Shown: positions 11,301-22,700 of the stretch, one piece after another
Layout: each line of letters starts with the position of its first letter
How positions within the stretch are numbered: position 1 is the first letter of the stretch
Source of the DNA: Raffaelea ambrosiae
Lineage: Eukaryota; Ascomycota; Sordariomycetes; Ophiostomatales; Ophiostomataceae
Reading direction: 5' to 3'
Assembly (NCBI GenBank): GCA_002778195.1
Contig: PCDI01000005.1
Location: forward strand, 649,075-713,074
Length of the DNA: 64,000 nucleotides
Position numbers and translations under genes: made by a program
The notes under the pieces: model-generated
What the model saw: the letters and a program-made list of their open reading frames with translations, nothing else
Told to the model about the DNA's origin: nothing
Databases searched by the model: none

Positions 11301-14187
11301 TTGCGCACGTTTGTGGGCTCCGAGCTGGGCTACCTCCAGAACCTCGTGCTCAGCTGCCTCCTCACCATCATGCCCGTCTACCAGCACAACAAGAACCTCA
11401 AAATCGACACCTCGGTGGGCCACGGCGACATTCTCATCAACTGCATCCACAAGTCGACCAGCCCGGCCGTACAGAATGCGGCACTGCTCCTCGTCGCCAG
11501 CCTGGCCAAGACGGCGCCCGATGTTGTCCTGCACAGCGTGATGCCCATCTTCACGCTCATGGGCAACTCCGTGCTGCGCCAGAGCGACGACTACTCGGCA
11601 CATGTGGTGAACCAGACCATCAAGGAAGTCATTCCGCCGCTGATCGAGACATTCAAGAAGGGCAAGCGCAACATTGTGGCCAGCGCGTCCGACCTGCTGG
11701 TCAGCTTTGTGGTCGCCTACGAGCACATTCCATCGCACCGCAAGCGCGAGCTCTTCATCACGCTCACCGAGAACTTGGGCCCTCGTGACTTCCTCTTTGC
11801 CATTCTGGCCATGTTCGCCGACCGCTACGGCACCGCGGACAGCACGTGCGCCTTTTTGACCGACCTGCTCAGCGTGTTCCCCGTCGAGGTGCAGCTGCAG
11901 TCGCTCATCCAGTTTGTGGGCCTGACCGGCGACATCTTCAAGCCCAAGCCGGGCCTGTCGGCCACCCTGCTGGGCAAGACGGACGACGGCAGCAGCAGCG
12001 AGCAGGCAGACCTGCAGAGGTCGGCTCTCAAGGAGCTGACTCTGCTGCCGCAGCTGCTCGCGAACCGGCGGCTGCGGGACGAGATTGGCCGGCTGGACGA
12101 GACCGAGGACGACATGGAGTCGGCCAAGATCCGCGAGCTGTACGTGGAGCTGCTGGAGAGCATCCTGACGCTGGCCGACACGGTGCGGCCACAGCCCAAC
12201 GGCGAGACCACGCAGAGGAAGGCGGTCCTGCACGCCCGCTGCGGCGACGCTGTCGCCCAGCTGCTCAACCTGCAGTCGATTGGCGAGTTCATCAAGGCCG
12301 TCGAGACGCTGCTGGACCGGCCCAACATGAGCGTGCGCCAAAAGGTGCTGCGGGCGCTCGAGGTGCGCGTCGACCGCGAGAGCCCGGCCAGCGTGCCGGC
12401 GCGCACGGCCCTGCTGTCCTTCCTGCCGCAGCTGACGGCCGTCATCCGCGACTCGAGCGACATTGCCTACAAGCACACGGCGGTGACCTGCGTCGACAAG
12501 ATTGCCGAAAAGTACGGCCGGCGCGACCTCGAGGCCGTCACGGCCGCTGCCCAGGCCATTGCCAGCGACGCCTGCCTCGGCCAGGCCGACCAGCGGCTGC
12601 GCGTCATGGCGCTGCTGTGCCTGGCCTCGCTGGTCGACGTGCTGCAGGACGCTATGGTGCCGATCTTGCCGGTTGCCATTCCGCGCACCCTGGCCTATCT
12701 GCAAGACAGCCTCCAGAAGGCTGACAGCAGCAATGGCGGCACCGCTCTGGACACGGAACTGCACAATGCTGCCTACTCCTTCATGATGGCGCTGGCCCAG
12801 CACCTGCCGTACATGCTGACGGGCAGCTATCTCGACCGCCTGTTCGTGCAGAGCTTTGCGTCGGCCGAGGCCGGTCTGGACGATGCCGACGCCAACACCA
12901 GCCGGCTGCATTGCCTGCAGCTTCTGGCCAACCAGGTCGAGGCCAAGACCATGTTCGATGTCCTGCGGCGCAACTGGTCCAAGGCCATTAAGGCTGGTCC
13001 ATCGGTAGGTTTTTTTCTTTTCCTTTTTCTTTTTCTTTTTCTTTTTTTTTCTTTTCTTCAATTTTATGGGGCCCGTCCCAATGTTGTGAGGTGAAAAGCA
13101 TACAGGAAGACTAATGGCATATGTCAACCAGGCCACTGCGGAGTATATCCAGATCCTGACCGCGGCTATCGACACCCACCGCAAGACGGCCATTGTCAAG
13201 AACCTGCCGGCCCTGGCCGCGACGTTCCAGAACGCCTTTGACCTGCGCCGCGAGGTCCGCATGGACGACCGTCTGGCGGCCGTGTACGAGGGCGAGAGCA
13301 GCACAAACACGACGACGACGACGACTACCACTGCCGGGCAGAGCAGCAGCGGCCGCCTGGCTTTCATCGAGGCTGCCGTCAACGCCGCCGCCATCCGCAT
13401 GGTGGTCAAGCTCAACGACGCCGCCTTCCGCCCCGTCTTTGTCGAGTGGCTGCGCTGGTGCGACCACGACCTGCCGCAGCTCGACCGCGTCGGCCGGTGC
13501 CTGCGCCAGCAGGGCGTCTACGGCTTCCTGCTGGTGTTTTTCGCCCGGCTCAAGTCGGCCGTGACCACGTATTCGTCCTACGTCGTGGAGGGCGCCGTCG
13601 ACGCCCTCCGCCACCACACCCACCTGGCCACCAGCGCCGACGACCGCCTGCTGTGGGCCCGCGTGCTGCAGACGCTGACCGCGTGCTTTGCGCACGACAG
13701 CGACGAGGCCAGCTTCTGGCAGGTGCCGACTCACTTTGACGCCGTCATGCCGCCCCTGGTGGAGCAGTTTGGCAAGGCCCGCGACCTGGAGCGCGCCAAC
13801 GTGCCGGCCGCCAACGCGGGGTCGACCACCACCGGCAGCCACGTGTCGATGGCGGGCCAGCTGATCCCCTGCGTGGTGCAGCTGGCGCAGGCGGCCCACG
13901 CTGTGGACCACCACAAGGCGCTGAACACGGCGCTGCTGCGGCGGACCAAGGACGGGCCGGGCGGCGGCGGCACGCCGCATGCCGCGGAGCGTCTGGCGAT
14001 TGTGCAGTGCCAGGAGGCGCTGACAGAGGCGCTGGGCGAGGAGTGGCTGTCGCTGCTGCCGGAGATGCTGCCGTACATGAGCGAGCTGCAGAACGACGAC
14101 AACGACGCGGTGGAGCGGGAGACACACCGGTGGATGTCGAAGATCGAGGGCATCCTGGGCGAGAGTTTGGATGCGATGCTGCAGTAA
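8344..14187 (+). CDS. UTP10: U3 snoRNP/SSU processome subunit Utp10 (HEATR1 family)
   Basis: Exons 8344-8720, 8807-13004 and 13132-14187 give 1876 aa, the usual size for Utp10. The introns are 86 bp (GTAAGT...CGACAG) and 127 bp (GTAGGT, a long T/C tract, CTAAT branch site, AACCAG). The N-terminus MASSLAAQLAQIA and the run AHSKSLIFEPRVAAAQSF are the clear UTP10 hallmark. Exon 2 then carries the characteristic YHNIPAFVTLMSILP and extended helical (HEAT) repeats. A nuclear signal PPKKKRRIS sits near residue 893, and the BP28-type C-terminal region lies in the last third. The end NWSKAIKAGPS joins to ATAEYIQILTAAID in exon 3. The protein is part of the t-UTP subcomplex of the small-subunit processome, linking rDNA transcription to pre-18S processing in the nucleolus. 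The ATG at 8344 is the first in frame and starts the conserved N-terminus. Confidence 0.94.
13005..13131 (+). other. UTP10 intron 2 with a long polypyrimidine tract
   Basis: The donor GTAGGT is followed by about 50 bases that are almost all T with scattered C, a CTAAT branch motif near 13111 and an AACCAG acceptor. The pyrimidine tract lies at the 5' end of the intron rather than next to the acceptor. Read-through would end at a stop at 13092-13094. Confidence 0.75.
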
Positions 14188-15103
14188 GAGGAGAGGAAAC
14201 GAGACGGAAGGAAAGGGGAGAAGAAGAAATAGGGACGAGAATAAGAGTATGTCTTGGGACACATTGGGTGGTTGATTGGGTGGTTGCATACGCCAAAGAA
14301 TTGGTGACATTTAGAAGAAGAAGAAAAGCGAAACTTCCAGGTGATTTCATCCTCCAGAGAGAATAGTTATATTTTAGGGGTTTGGGGGGTTAGGGGTTTG
14401 GGCGCCCAAAACGAAAATGGTGGCTTTCATTTTTGCACATGGCATATTATATAGTACTTTTCTTCCCGTAAGCTTTTTCCCCTTTTCACTTCTCTCTGCT
14501 TTGCATAGGAATCGATTTGACTGTCTCACATTTGAGATCATCACCGTGACAGCCTCTGCAAGTCGCCATGTACATCACATCTCAGTAGCCTGTCTGCACT
14601 TCGTCTACACAAACCGTGTGAGATCACCAGATGAAAGCCACCAATCAGATAAATACAAGGCAAAAGCAAAAGCAAGAGCAAAAATTTGCTGTTAGATGAA
14701 TGCCCGTGAACCAGGCACAAAAAAACACACTCTATCGTCGTCTCGCGGCTCCCTTATTTTACTTTCCCCGACGGCTCTCCCATTTCTGTATGTCCCCTCG
14801 TTATTCAGGATTCTCGTTGTGCCTTACCTTTATTTCTTCCCTCTGTGCGAGTAACCCATCTCGCTACTCTTTTTTGTGTTTTGTCATTTTTATACCTTTT
14901 TTAGTGTGTTTTTCTGTTTAGGACGAGTAAATGACCACTTTACTATGCCTGATGACAATTGATCCCATGCAGACCAAGTCGCTGCAATGGGATGGCCCCT
15001 GTACTCGTAAAGCATCAAGCTTCCGCTCTAGTCATTATGACGAGATCCCTTCAGGCCAGTGTTGCAAGGAGCAGCACGAGGAGGAGAAGGAGCAGCGACA
15101 GGA
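14188..15103. other. Convergent intergenic region (UTP10 and the 372-aa gene)
   Basis: This is 916 bp between the 3' ends of two convergent genes. It is AT-rich, with T-rich blocks near 14840-14925 and A-rich motifs that may serve polyadenylation. No coding pattern was seen. Confidence 0.6.
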
Positions 15104-16540
15104 CTATGAGACGATGCTGTTAGAGAGAAATATCCTGAACGGACGCTTATATTGGGAGTGTTGATACTGATAATACCTATCAAGATCCATAGGGCTTTCA
15201 GCAGATGGCTCCAGCCACGGCACGCGCATCTGCTGGGGACGGAGCCAAGGCTTGAAACACTCATCCTTGGGGGTCTTGGGGGGTTCCTCCATCACAGGCT
15301 GGACCTCACGGATCTGTGGCGGGCCTTCAGAGTAGTTCCAGACGAAAGGCTTGCCAGCTTTGCTGAGTTCTAGGGCCTCGCGGAGACCGTCCGGAGTATG
15401 AGCAGGGGCGGAGTGTTTGAGTGTGCCTGTGGGTTTCAAAGGATCAACGACGTTGCCCTTATTCTCACTGGGAGGCGTCAATGTGCTGAAAACGTCAGAC
15501 AACAGATCAACAGGCGCTGGTTTGACACTGTTGGATGCTGTCGGCGACCTGAAATCAATCAGATCCTCGTGGTAGTCGCCGTGAGTTTGAGATTCCTTGC
15601 TGGAGACGGACTTGGGCGGGAATGACGCCTGCACAGACTTGGTAGCCACGAAATCAGTCTGGACTGCCACGTTGTTAGTTTCTGGGTCGTTAGATGACGC
15701 TGTTTATTATCCGTCTGGTAAGGGTCCCGATTATGGCGTGAAGGAGGTAGAGGTGCACAGACAAAAGGAGCACGAACAAAGGAGAGCGAAGAATACTTAC
15801 TCGGCTTAACGGGCCCCGGACGACCAGCTGTGCTGGTGCTACCCAGACTGGTCTGAGCTGACGGAGTCGGCTTGGATGCTGGCTCTTCGCCATAGTATGT
15901 CACGACAGGCCCCCAGTTGTCGGCAGCAGGTGCGGAGGCACTGGCTTTTGCCTTGCCTTTGGCAATGTTACTATCGACTGGGGAAAGCTTGCTCTTTTGA
16001 TGGACAGGATAGGCAAGCCTGGTTGATCCGGTTGCGGGACTAGACACAGAAGCTGCCTTCTTTGGAGTATTATTTTGCTGCTGCTGCGGTTGCTGCGGAG
16101 GCTTCTGCTGCGCGGCTATTCTCGCCGCAACCGAGCGGGTGACCACCGAGTGACCAGATGGCTGGGCAGTAGGCTTGCTCTGGGGAGCTAGACAGATTGA
16201 AGAAAATGTATCAGTTATTAGTCTCAGCAGCGAGATTAACACGGAATGAAATTCCGAGGTTTCAAGTTATCACAAGAAAGGAATGGAGGGAAGAAGTAAC
16301 GAAACAAGATACAGATCACAGACAGTAGAATCAGCAAGATCACCAAAGATAGAAAGAAGAGATAAAGAGACACAAAGCGAGCACATGATCAGGCACGCAC
16401 TCACCATTCGACGGCAGAGGCCGAACCAGTCCGTTGGACGAACGCAGTTGCGGCGTCGGTTGGGCACGAAATGTGCCACTCGACCGAAAGCCAGCACGAA
16501 GCTGCTTCGCGATCTCTAGTTGCTCCGAGCTGAAACTCAT
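15104..16540 (-). CDS. Unrecognised 372-aa protein, three exons
   Basis: Exons are the complement of 16405-16540, 15801-16187 and 15104-15699, giving 372 aa with consistent phase. The introns are 217 bp (GTGAGT...TCTAG) and 101 bp (GTAAGT...AACAG). I do not recognise the family. The N-terminus (SSEQLEIAKQLRAGF) is a short predicted helix. The middle is disordered, rich in Pro, Gln, Ser and Lys, with a QQKPPQQPQQQQ tract. Two better-ordered islands follow: NWGPVVTYYGEEP, and in the last 90 residues FVWNYSEGPPQIREVQPVMEEPPKTP then FKPWLRPQQMRVPWLEPSAE. The Trp/Pro-rich C-terminal block looks like a short linear binding module. There is no signal peptide or membrane segment. It is convergent with UTP10 and divergent from the deubiquitinase gene. 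A disordered adaptor or RNA-granule-type protein is possible, but this is speculation. Confidence 0.72.
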
Positions 16541-18139
16541 TGCGGCTTGTCTGATCTTCCTTGATGATGCCGGGGAACTTGAAGCGGAAGCTTAAGCGGA
16601 AGCTGAGGCGTGTGGTGATGGTGTTGGGATGCGATCGTGTACAAAATTTCGGGCGAAAAAAATTGCTGGCAAAGAAAAGGAGCCCAGGGAAACCTGACAG
16701 CAGGAGAATAAACAAACCAGAGTTTTAGAGAGTGAATTTGAGGCAGGTACGTGGTCGTTCCTTCCGCATCGGGAAGGGGTCACCGAAAACAGCATCAATG
16801 GGTGGGCACAGAGAGCAAGCACGTGTGGAGAGGCGGTGTTGAAGACCATTCTACTGGCAGGGAGACGGAGAGACATAACAGAAACGCATCAAAATACAAG
16901 AAGACGAATATTTTTATTGAATCTGCTTCCCAATGAACCCCCATCGACCAACCCGGCGGTGGGAAAACTGGCGATGACACCAGCAACAGAACAGCAGCAT
17001 ACTTTCAGTATCAGACAATGGCCTTGCTAATGACAGAAGAGGACGGTAGGATTTGCATATTGAAGAACACCGTTTGTGATGCCATCCAAAAAGAAACGAA
17101 AACAGATGCTGGTGCTGTACAAGACAATCGGATATGCTGTGAAGTAATACCGAAGTTGACCATGACAGTAACCGGACCGAAGCATACAAAGGGAACTGCA
17201 AGGCAACAGGCTATGCCAGCAAGTAGATCCCGTCAGTCAAGCTACGCAGAGTGATGTGACCTCAAACAGCGGCAAACCATACAGAGGAACCTCCACGTGC
17301 TGCAAGACACAAGATCAAACAAGAAGTTCTCTAGATAGGTGTTGTAGTCAGAGGCGACACTCTGTAATAGGCATGGACTTTGAAATGGGGTTGGCTGGCT
17401 CATGCATATTTCCTGATGCGTCAGGGTGTCTTTCTTGTCTCGGCGTCTTCAGGTGGGTTTTTGTATCAGAAAACATCCCCAGATTAACAAAAACTTTGCC
17501 TGCGGCGGACCGTTTGTTTCTGTCAGCCTTGCGTTAGGCTGGAAGGCCTTGTTTGTGGCTCTTGGCACTGTTGCCAACTGTAGCAGCACCACCAAATTGT
17601 TTCGACAAACAGGCCAGGCCCAGGCCAACTAACTAAGGGAGCCCCCGAGTTGTCGGTATGAGAAAACAAAATGTTGGCTGCCACATTTGCGTGCAGTTTC
17701 AGTTTGCGCCGCTGCACACTGTATGATATTGACGCCTAGTTGTATGTGCAAAATTTTCTGCAGCTGTCTGTCAGTAGCTCGCCAGTTGCATCATAGTCGT
17801 CGCTGCTCCTTGGGACTTGTTGCCTGCTTCCCGCGTTGGATTTCGAACTAGTGCTAGCTAGGTACATGCACACCACCAGTGACTGCTTCACAATTCATGT
17901 ACCGCGCTAATATTGCCGGTCTCCCGCCAGCGACAGCTCAGTGAGCCTTCACTACCCGTCCAGACTGTCAGCGCGTCCGTGTGCCAACCATCGGCGCTGT
18001 GCCTGTCTAGCCCTGTCTAGGCTGGCCAGCCAGAGAACAAAACTACGACAACCTGCTTTCCTCTCTGACAAGGGCTTTCTCTGCTCTTCTCTGCTGCTTC
18101 TCTCTTATCGCATTTCTCTTTCTGTCAACTGACTTGATA

Positions 18140-18199
18140 GCGAGTCGACTGCGAGTCGACTGCGAGCCCGACAGCAAACCCGACAGCGAACCCGATGGG
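18140..18199 (+). repeat. Short tandem repeat, GCGAGTCGACT then CCCGACAGCGAA-type units
   Basis: Two exact 11-bp copies (18140-18150 and 18151-18161) are followed by three diverging 12-13-bp units based on CCCGACAGC(A/G)AA. The repeat lies about 1.6 kb upstream of the deubiquitinase start codon. Confidence 0.8.
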
Positions 18200-19451
18200 A
18201 CACGGCATCCGACAGATCTGACAGCTCGAGCTTGCCGAACTAGCAGTCGCTGCTGTGCTCAGGTAAGAGAGTTCGCTGTTCCTGGCCGTTCCTGCTTTTC
18301 ACGGTTCTGGTTGTCTGTGGGTGCGAGAAGGATCCTCGCCTGCCTATTTGACTTGCTGCTGCTGCCGCTGCTTCTCGCTCTTGCTCTCCCTCGTGGACAC
18401 CTCTCAGTCGCCAACTGCCTACTCCTCACTCTGCCTCTTCCTTGCTCGGCTGACCTCTCTCTGTTGTCCTTCCTCCCCGTCCCTCCCCGGTTGATCCATT
18501 CCCTGCGTTGCCATTGCATCCTCTTATCCTCTTATCCGCTTATCGATCTGCTGGGGTTCGCGCCCGTTCCCGCGCGCCGCGTGGTGGCTGCCGCTGCTGT
18601 AAGCCCGTGCCCGCTAAAATCCCCCAGCAGGTCGCTCTTTCCCCCCACCACTGGCTGCCCTCCCGCCTTACAGCTCTCCCCTCGCTCCTTCCCTGCCAAG
18701 TCCCTCTTTGACTGGTCCATACCTCAGCCCGCTTGCCACTGCTGCCTATCCTGGAGGGCACTGGCGCGTCCCATGGCTGCCAGATATGCCCCGCACCCCG
18801 ACAACGCCTCTTTATCTATGGGGTGTATTAGCAAAGCCGCATACACCTCTGCACGCCTTTTTCCCTTTTTTCTTGCATTTATTTTTAATTGGATGTTTTT
18901 TTGCTTATTTTTTTTTGGGGCTGCTACTGCCCTCTTGCCTGTCCCGCGTCACATTGCACTAAAGCTGCCTCCAAACAACTTTCCCATCCAAGCTTGACCT
19001 TCCCTCTGGCTCAAATCCTCCACTTTGCAACTCGAGCACACAACCAACCCATCCGCAATTCCCTTCTGCTGTTTCTTCGTGCAGCCTCCCTTGTATTTCA
19101 CGTATTCAGCTGTTCTTCTTGTGCATCTTCTTCTTGTTTCCTTTTGCCCTGTTTGTTTTTTTAACTTGCCTGCTTTCTACCCCTCTCCCCCAGCTTGTGC
19201 CCGGATCAGCAGCTTTTAGCACCAAAATCCAAACAACCCACATCTGCCTACGCACAGCCTCGTCCTCGAAGAGCACCGTCCTCCCCGCACCCTCGCGTCA
19301 CCGCCTTCTGACCACCAGAGCTTGTGCCTATGCCTCGAAACAGCCTGTTCTTTTGATTTGTGCCGAGCGTGGGCGAGCGCGCGAAAGAGACCGGGGGCGA
19401 GCACCACGCAGCGACATTGACAAGAGGTGGTCCTAGAAAGCAAAGAAGCAA

Positions 19452-19472
19452 GCACACACACACACACACACA
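19452..19472 (+). repeat. (CA)n microsatellite
   Basis: About ten CA units lie in the putative leader of the deubiquitinase gene. Confidence 0.9.
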
Positions 19473-19757
19473 GACATCCCATCTCTGCCCGAGACAGGCT
19501 GTTGGCCCTGTGCTCCGGACGTGTGCAACGTCTTGCCGCAGCCAAAGCTGGTCTTTGCTAACTGCGCGGCTTGCACAGTCTGTCCGAGAGGGATTGGCTG
19601 CCCGGGCCACTGCAGCTGCAGAGCTGTTCTTGCCCAATCTGCCCGTTTTCGTGGAGCAGACCCATCGTGGACATACCTCGACTAACCTTTTGTTTCTGGA
19701 CGCACTCCACCACCCAACCAGCAGGCCTTTTCCTAGCTGGAGTCACCGCACAGCCCG

Positions 19758-22700
19758 ATGGAACGCGAATCGAGGTCTCCCGAGACCGAGCTGAGAGATC
19801 GCGCTATCTCGTCATCCGAGCCCTGCGGCCCACCCCGACCCAAGCCTTTCGAAGACGACGACAAGAGCTCCCGGAAACGTCGCCGGACATCCAACGGCGA
19901 GTCCCGGAGCCTCTCCGTCGAGACAACTGAGTCGCTCAAAGAGGACAGCGACAGTCCCGACAATAGCCCTGCCAGCTCGTCGCCCTCGGCTACCACCACA
20001 TCCAAGGCCACCTCGACGACCATCCAGGACGACTCCACCGCCATGAATGTCGACGACACCATGGACGGCCGAGACGGCGCAGCAAACACATTACACGCGG
20101 AAAGAACTGGAAACACGGCTGGCAGCGGGGCCACCACGACCGCCGTGCCTGTCGCCGAGCCTGCCGCCCGCCCGCACACCCCCGAGAATGGCTCCACAGC
20201 CCTGCAGCCTGACCACGATGGCGTCGACGACAGCCGCTGCCACTCGCGCCCATCTCATGTCACGCTTAGCCTGCGCAACTCGGCGAGCCGCATCCTGGAT
20301 ACCATTCCCTCATCGCCCGAGTCGCTTCCCCAGAGTCCCACGCCTGCCCTGCCGTCGCGGCCAGACGACAGCGACCACGTGCAAGTCAGTGTCGAACAGT
20401 CGGATGCTAATAGCATTACCTCTGCCGCAACCCTGGCCCCGTCTAGTAGGGATGACACAGGCGACGCGGGCGACGGCGCATTCGAGAATGTGGTCCAGGA
20501 TGTTGCAGAAGAGGCGGCAGAAGATACGAGCTCCTCGCCTTTCTCCCATTCCGACACGGCCAGCCCTCCTGTCGAGGTCGTCTACGTGCAGCCCGGCGAG
20601 GACCCGTTCGAGACCCTCGAGCCCGGCGTGACCCTTCTGGCCGGTGACCAGGGAGTGGAAGTGGACATCCTGGCCGACCCGGCGGGTGACTTCCCGTACC
20701 TGGGCTCCATGGAGGCGCCCGCCGATATAATGACGAAGCTGCTGAACTACATGGCATCGGGTGCGTCTTTTCGTGCTGCCCCAGCTAACTTGTGCTTCAA
20801 TGTGTCCGTCCTTTGTTCTAACCAAAATACAGATGCCACTGTGCCGCAGACTTTGAGTGAATGGATCGACAGCTACCTCATTTTCGCCAAGAATGCGTCC
20901 CCGCAGAGAGCCTTTGCGTCCTACCAGCAGAGCCGGATGCTCTGGCTAGCCCTGCCTGACCTGGTCTGGGGGCTGCCGAACCTGCGCACGGCCAGCTTTG
21001 GTGTCACCGACCGGGTCACGCGAGAGAAGCTGCTGGGCTTCTGCGAGGCCTTTGCGCGCCTGACCGCCTACTTCGTCGAGCTCGACTACAGGTCGCTCCA
21101 CCAGCTGCGGTCCGCCGACGAGTACCAGCAGCGCGAATTCATCTCGGCGCACTACATGATGGCCCTGGCCAGCATCACGAGGCGAGACCCGACACTGCAG
21201 AGAGACGAGGACCACATCCTGCGACTGAACGAGCGCGATGAAATCTCCGAAATCATGGACCAGTTCTCTGGCTACTGCCGTGTTGCCCCCCCATGCGGTA
21301 CACTGCAGCTGCTCGACCGACTCATGCAGGCCCAGATTGCCCTCATGCCCAACCACCTTCGCATCATGGACAATTTTGCCCACATTACTACCATGGCTTC
21401 ATTTATCATCCGCGAAACCAACCGCAAGCTGGCCAGCGGTGGCCTGCGCCAGCAGACCACCAGCGCTCTGCAGGACCGTGTGAGCTTGGGCCATCGGTTT
21501 TTCAGGACTGCCTCCGCCACCCTCTCCAGCATCATCGAGAACCACATCACCAGTCTTACCTTTGACAATGCCAGCAACCAGATCTCGGCTCTGGGTGACA
21601 TCATCCTCTACAGCCTTAGTGTGGATCATCCCGATGCCGTCGCCGCCGCTGCCGCCTTCCAGGAGGCAAATCCAGACATCCCGCCCGAATATGTGCCCGA
21701 CGCCTATGCCATGGAATGGCGCTTTAGCATGTATTGCCGTCTCATAATGTGCAGCCAGATGCAGCTACGCGTTATGGCTGTCGCCAATCTCTGCCAGGAG
21801 CTCGTCAGCTGCTGGCGCAAGTATGGATCCGAGACCTCGGATGGCGTGCGGGAGACGCGGGAAACACCCGTCCTGCGTTTCATTTCCAACTTTCTGGTTT
21901 CCACCGGCGTCGTCTCCTACCTCCTCGGGCCCACGTGCCATCCCGAGATCACGACCGAGAGTAGCAACATCGTTGGCTTCCTTGCCGTCTCGCGCACATA
22001 CACCAACGCCCACACCGACCTCCTCTGGCAGACGGTCACCACTACCCAGGACCCGCGCATCTGCGAGGCCCTCATTCGTATGACCGGCAAGATCGTCCAC
22101 CTCTTCTCTTACGAGTCCACGATCTACCTCTGCCAGAAGCTGTTGCTTCTCCCCATCGCCGCCTTCACACCTACGATGCGCGAATTCTGCAACGCCGTCA
22201 TGTGCCAGGTCGTCGCCAGAGTCTTGACCGAGCGTCTACCCGTCAACACGGTGTACTTCTCCGTGTGTCTGAGGCTGCTTCGCGAGGCGTCTGTTCCCGG
22301 CAGCATGACGCCAACAGCATATCCCGACGTGCAAAGCTTCGCCATCGAGAAGCTGACTGAGTATCTCAGAAACATCAGCCTCAAGCCAGAAGAGCGCCAG
22401 AGCCTATATCGCAGCTGCCTGCTCGATATCCAGCAAAAGTCCAACACCACACTCGGCAGCCTATGTGCCATCAACATCATCAACCGCCAGTCCGGTGGCC
22501 AGGACTTGCGCGTACTCACCTCCGAGCACAATTTGACTAAACTGATGGTTGACGAGCTTGAGAATGCCATCCGCCTGGGTCGTGAGCTTGGCTTTCCTGC
22601 CGTCATCAGCGGGAACACCAACGCGCCACGGCGAGACATCCTCTTCCAGATTCTTCTGAGCTACCCGTCAACTCTGACTCCCGAACTTGGCGTCCGCATT

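Larger units (their letters stand above)
16541..19757. other. Long divergent intergenic region and deubiquitinase leader
   Basis: This is 3.2 kb without a supported protein gene. Near 16578-16606 there is a short repeated GCGGAAGCT unit in the leader of the 372-aa gene. From about 18050 the plus strand becomes strongly pyrimidine-rich, as expected for the promoter and 5' untranslated region of the deubiquitinase. That part holds CTTATCGCA at 18104-18112, a short GCGAGTCGACT repeat at 18140-18199 and a (CA)n run at 19452-19472. A 287-codon open frame at 18134-18997 has low-complexity leader-type composition and no recognisable domain. Confidence 0.55.

Noticed and set aside
18134..18997. A 287-codon plus-strand frame upstream of the deubiquitinase
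   Set aside because: Pyrimidine-rich leader DNA gives Leu/Pro/Ser/Cys-rich sequence and no recognisable protein; it has hydrophobic runs only by composition.
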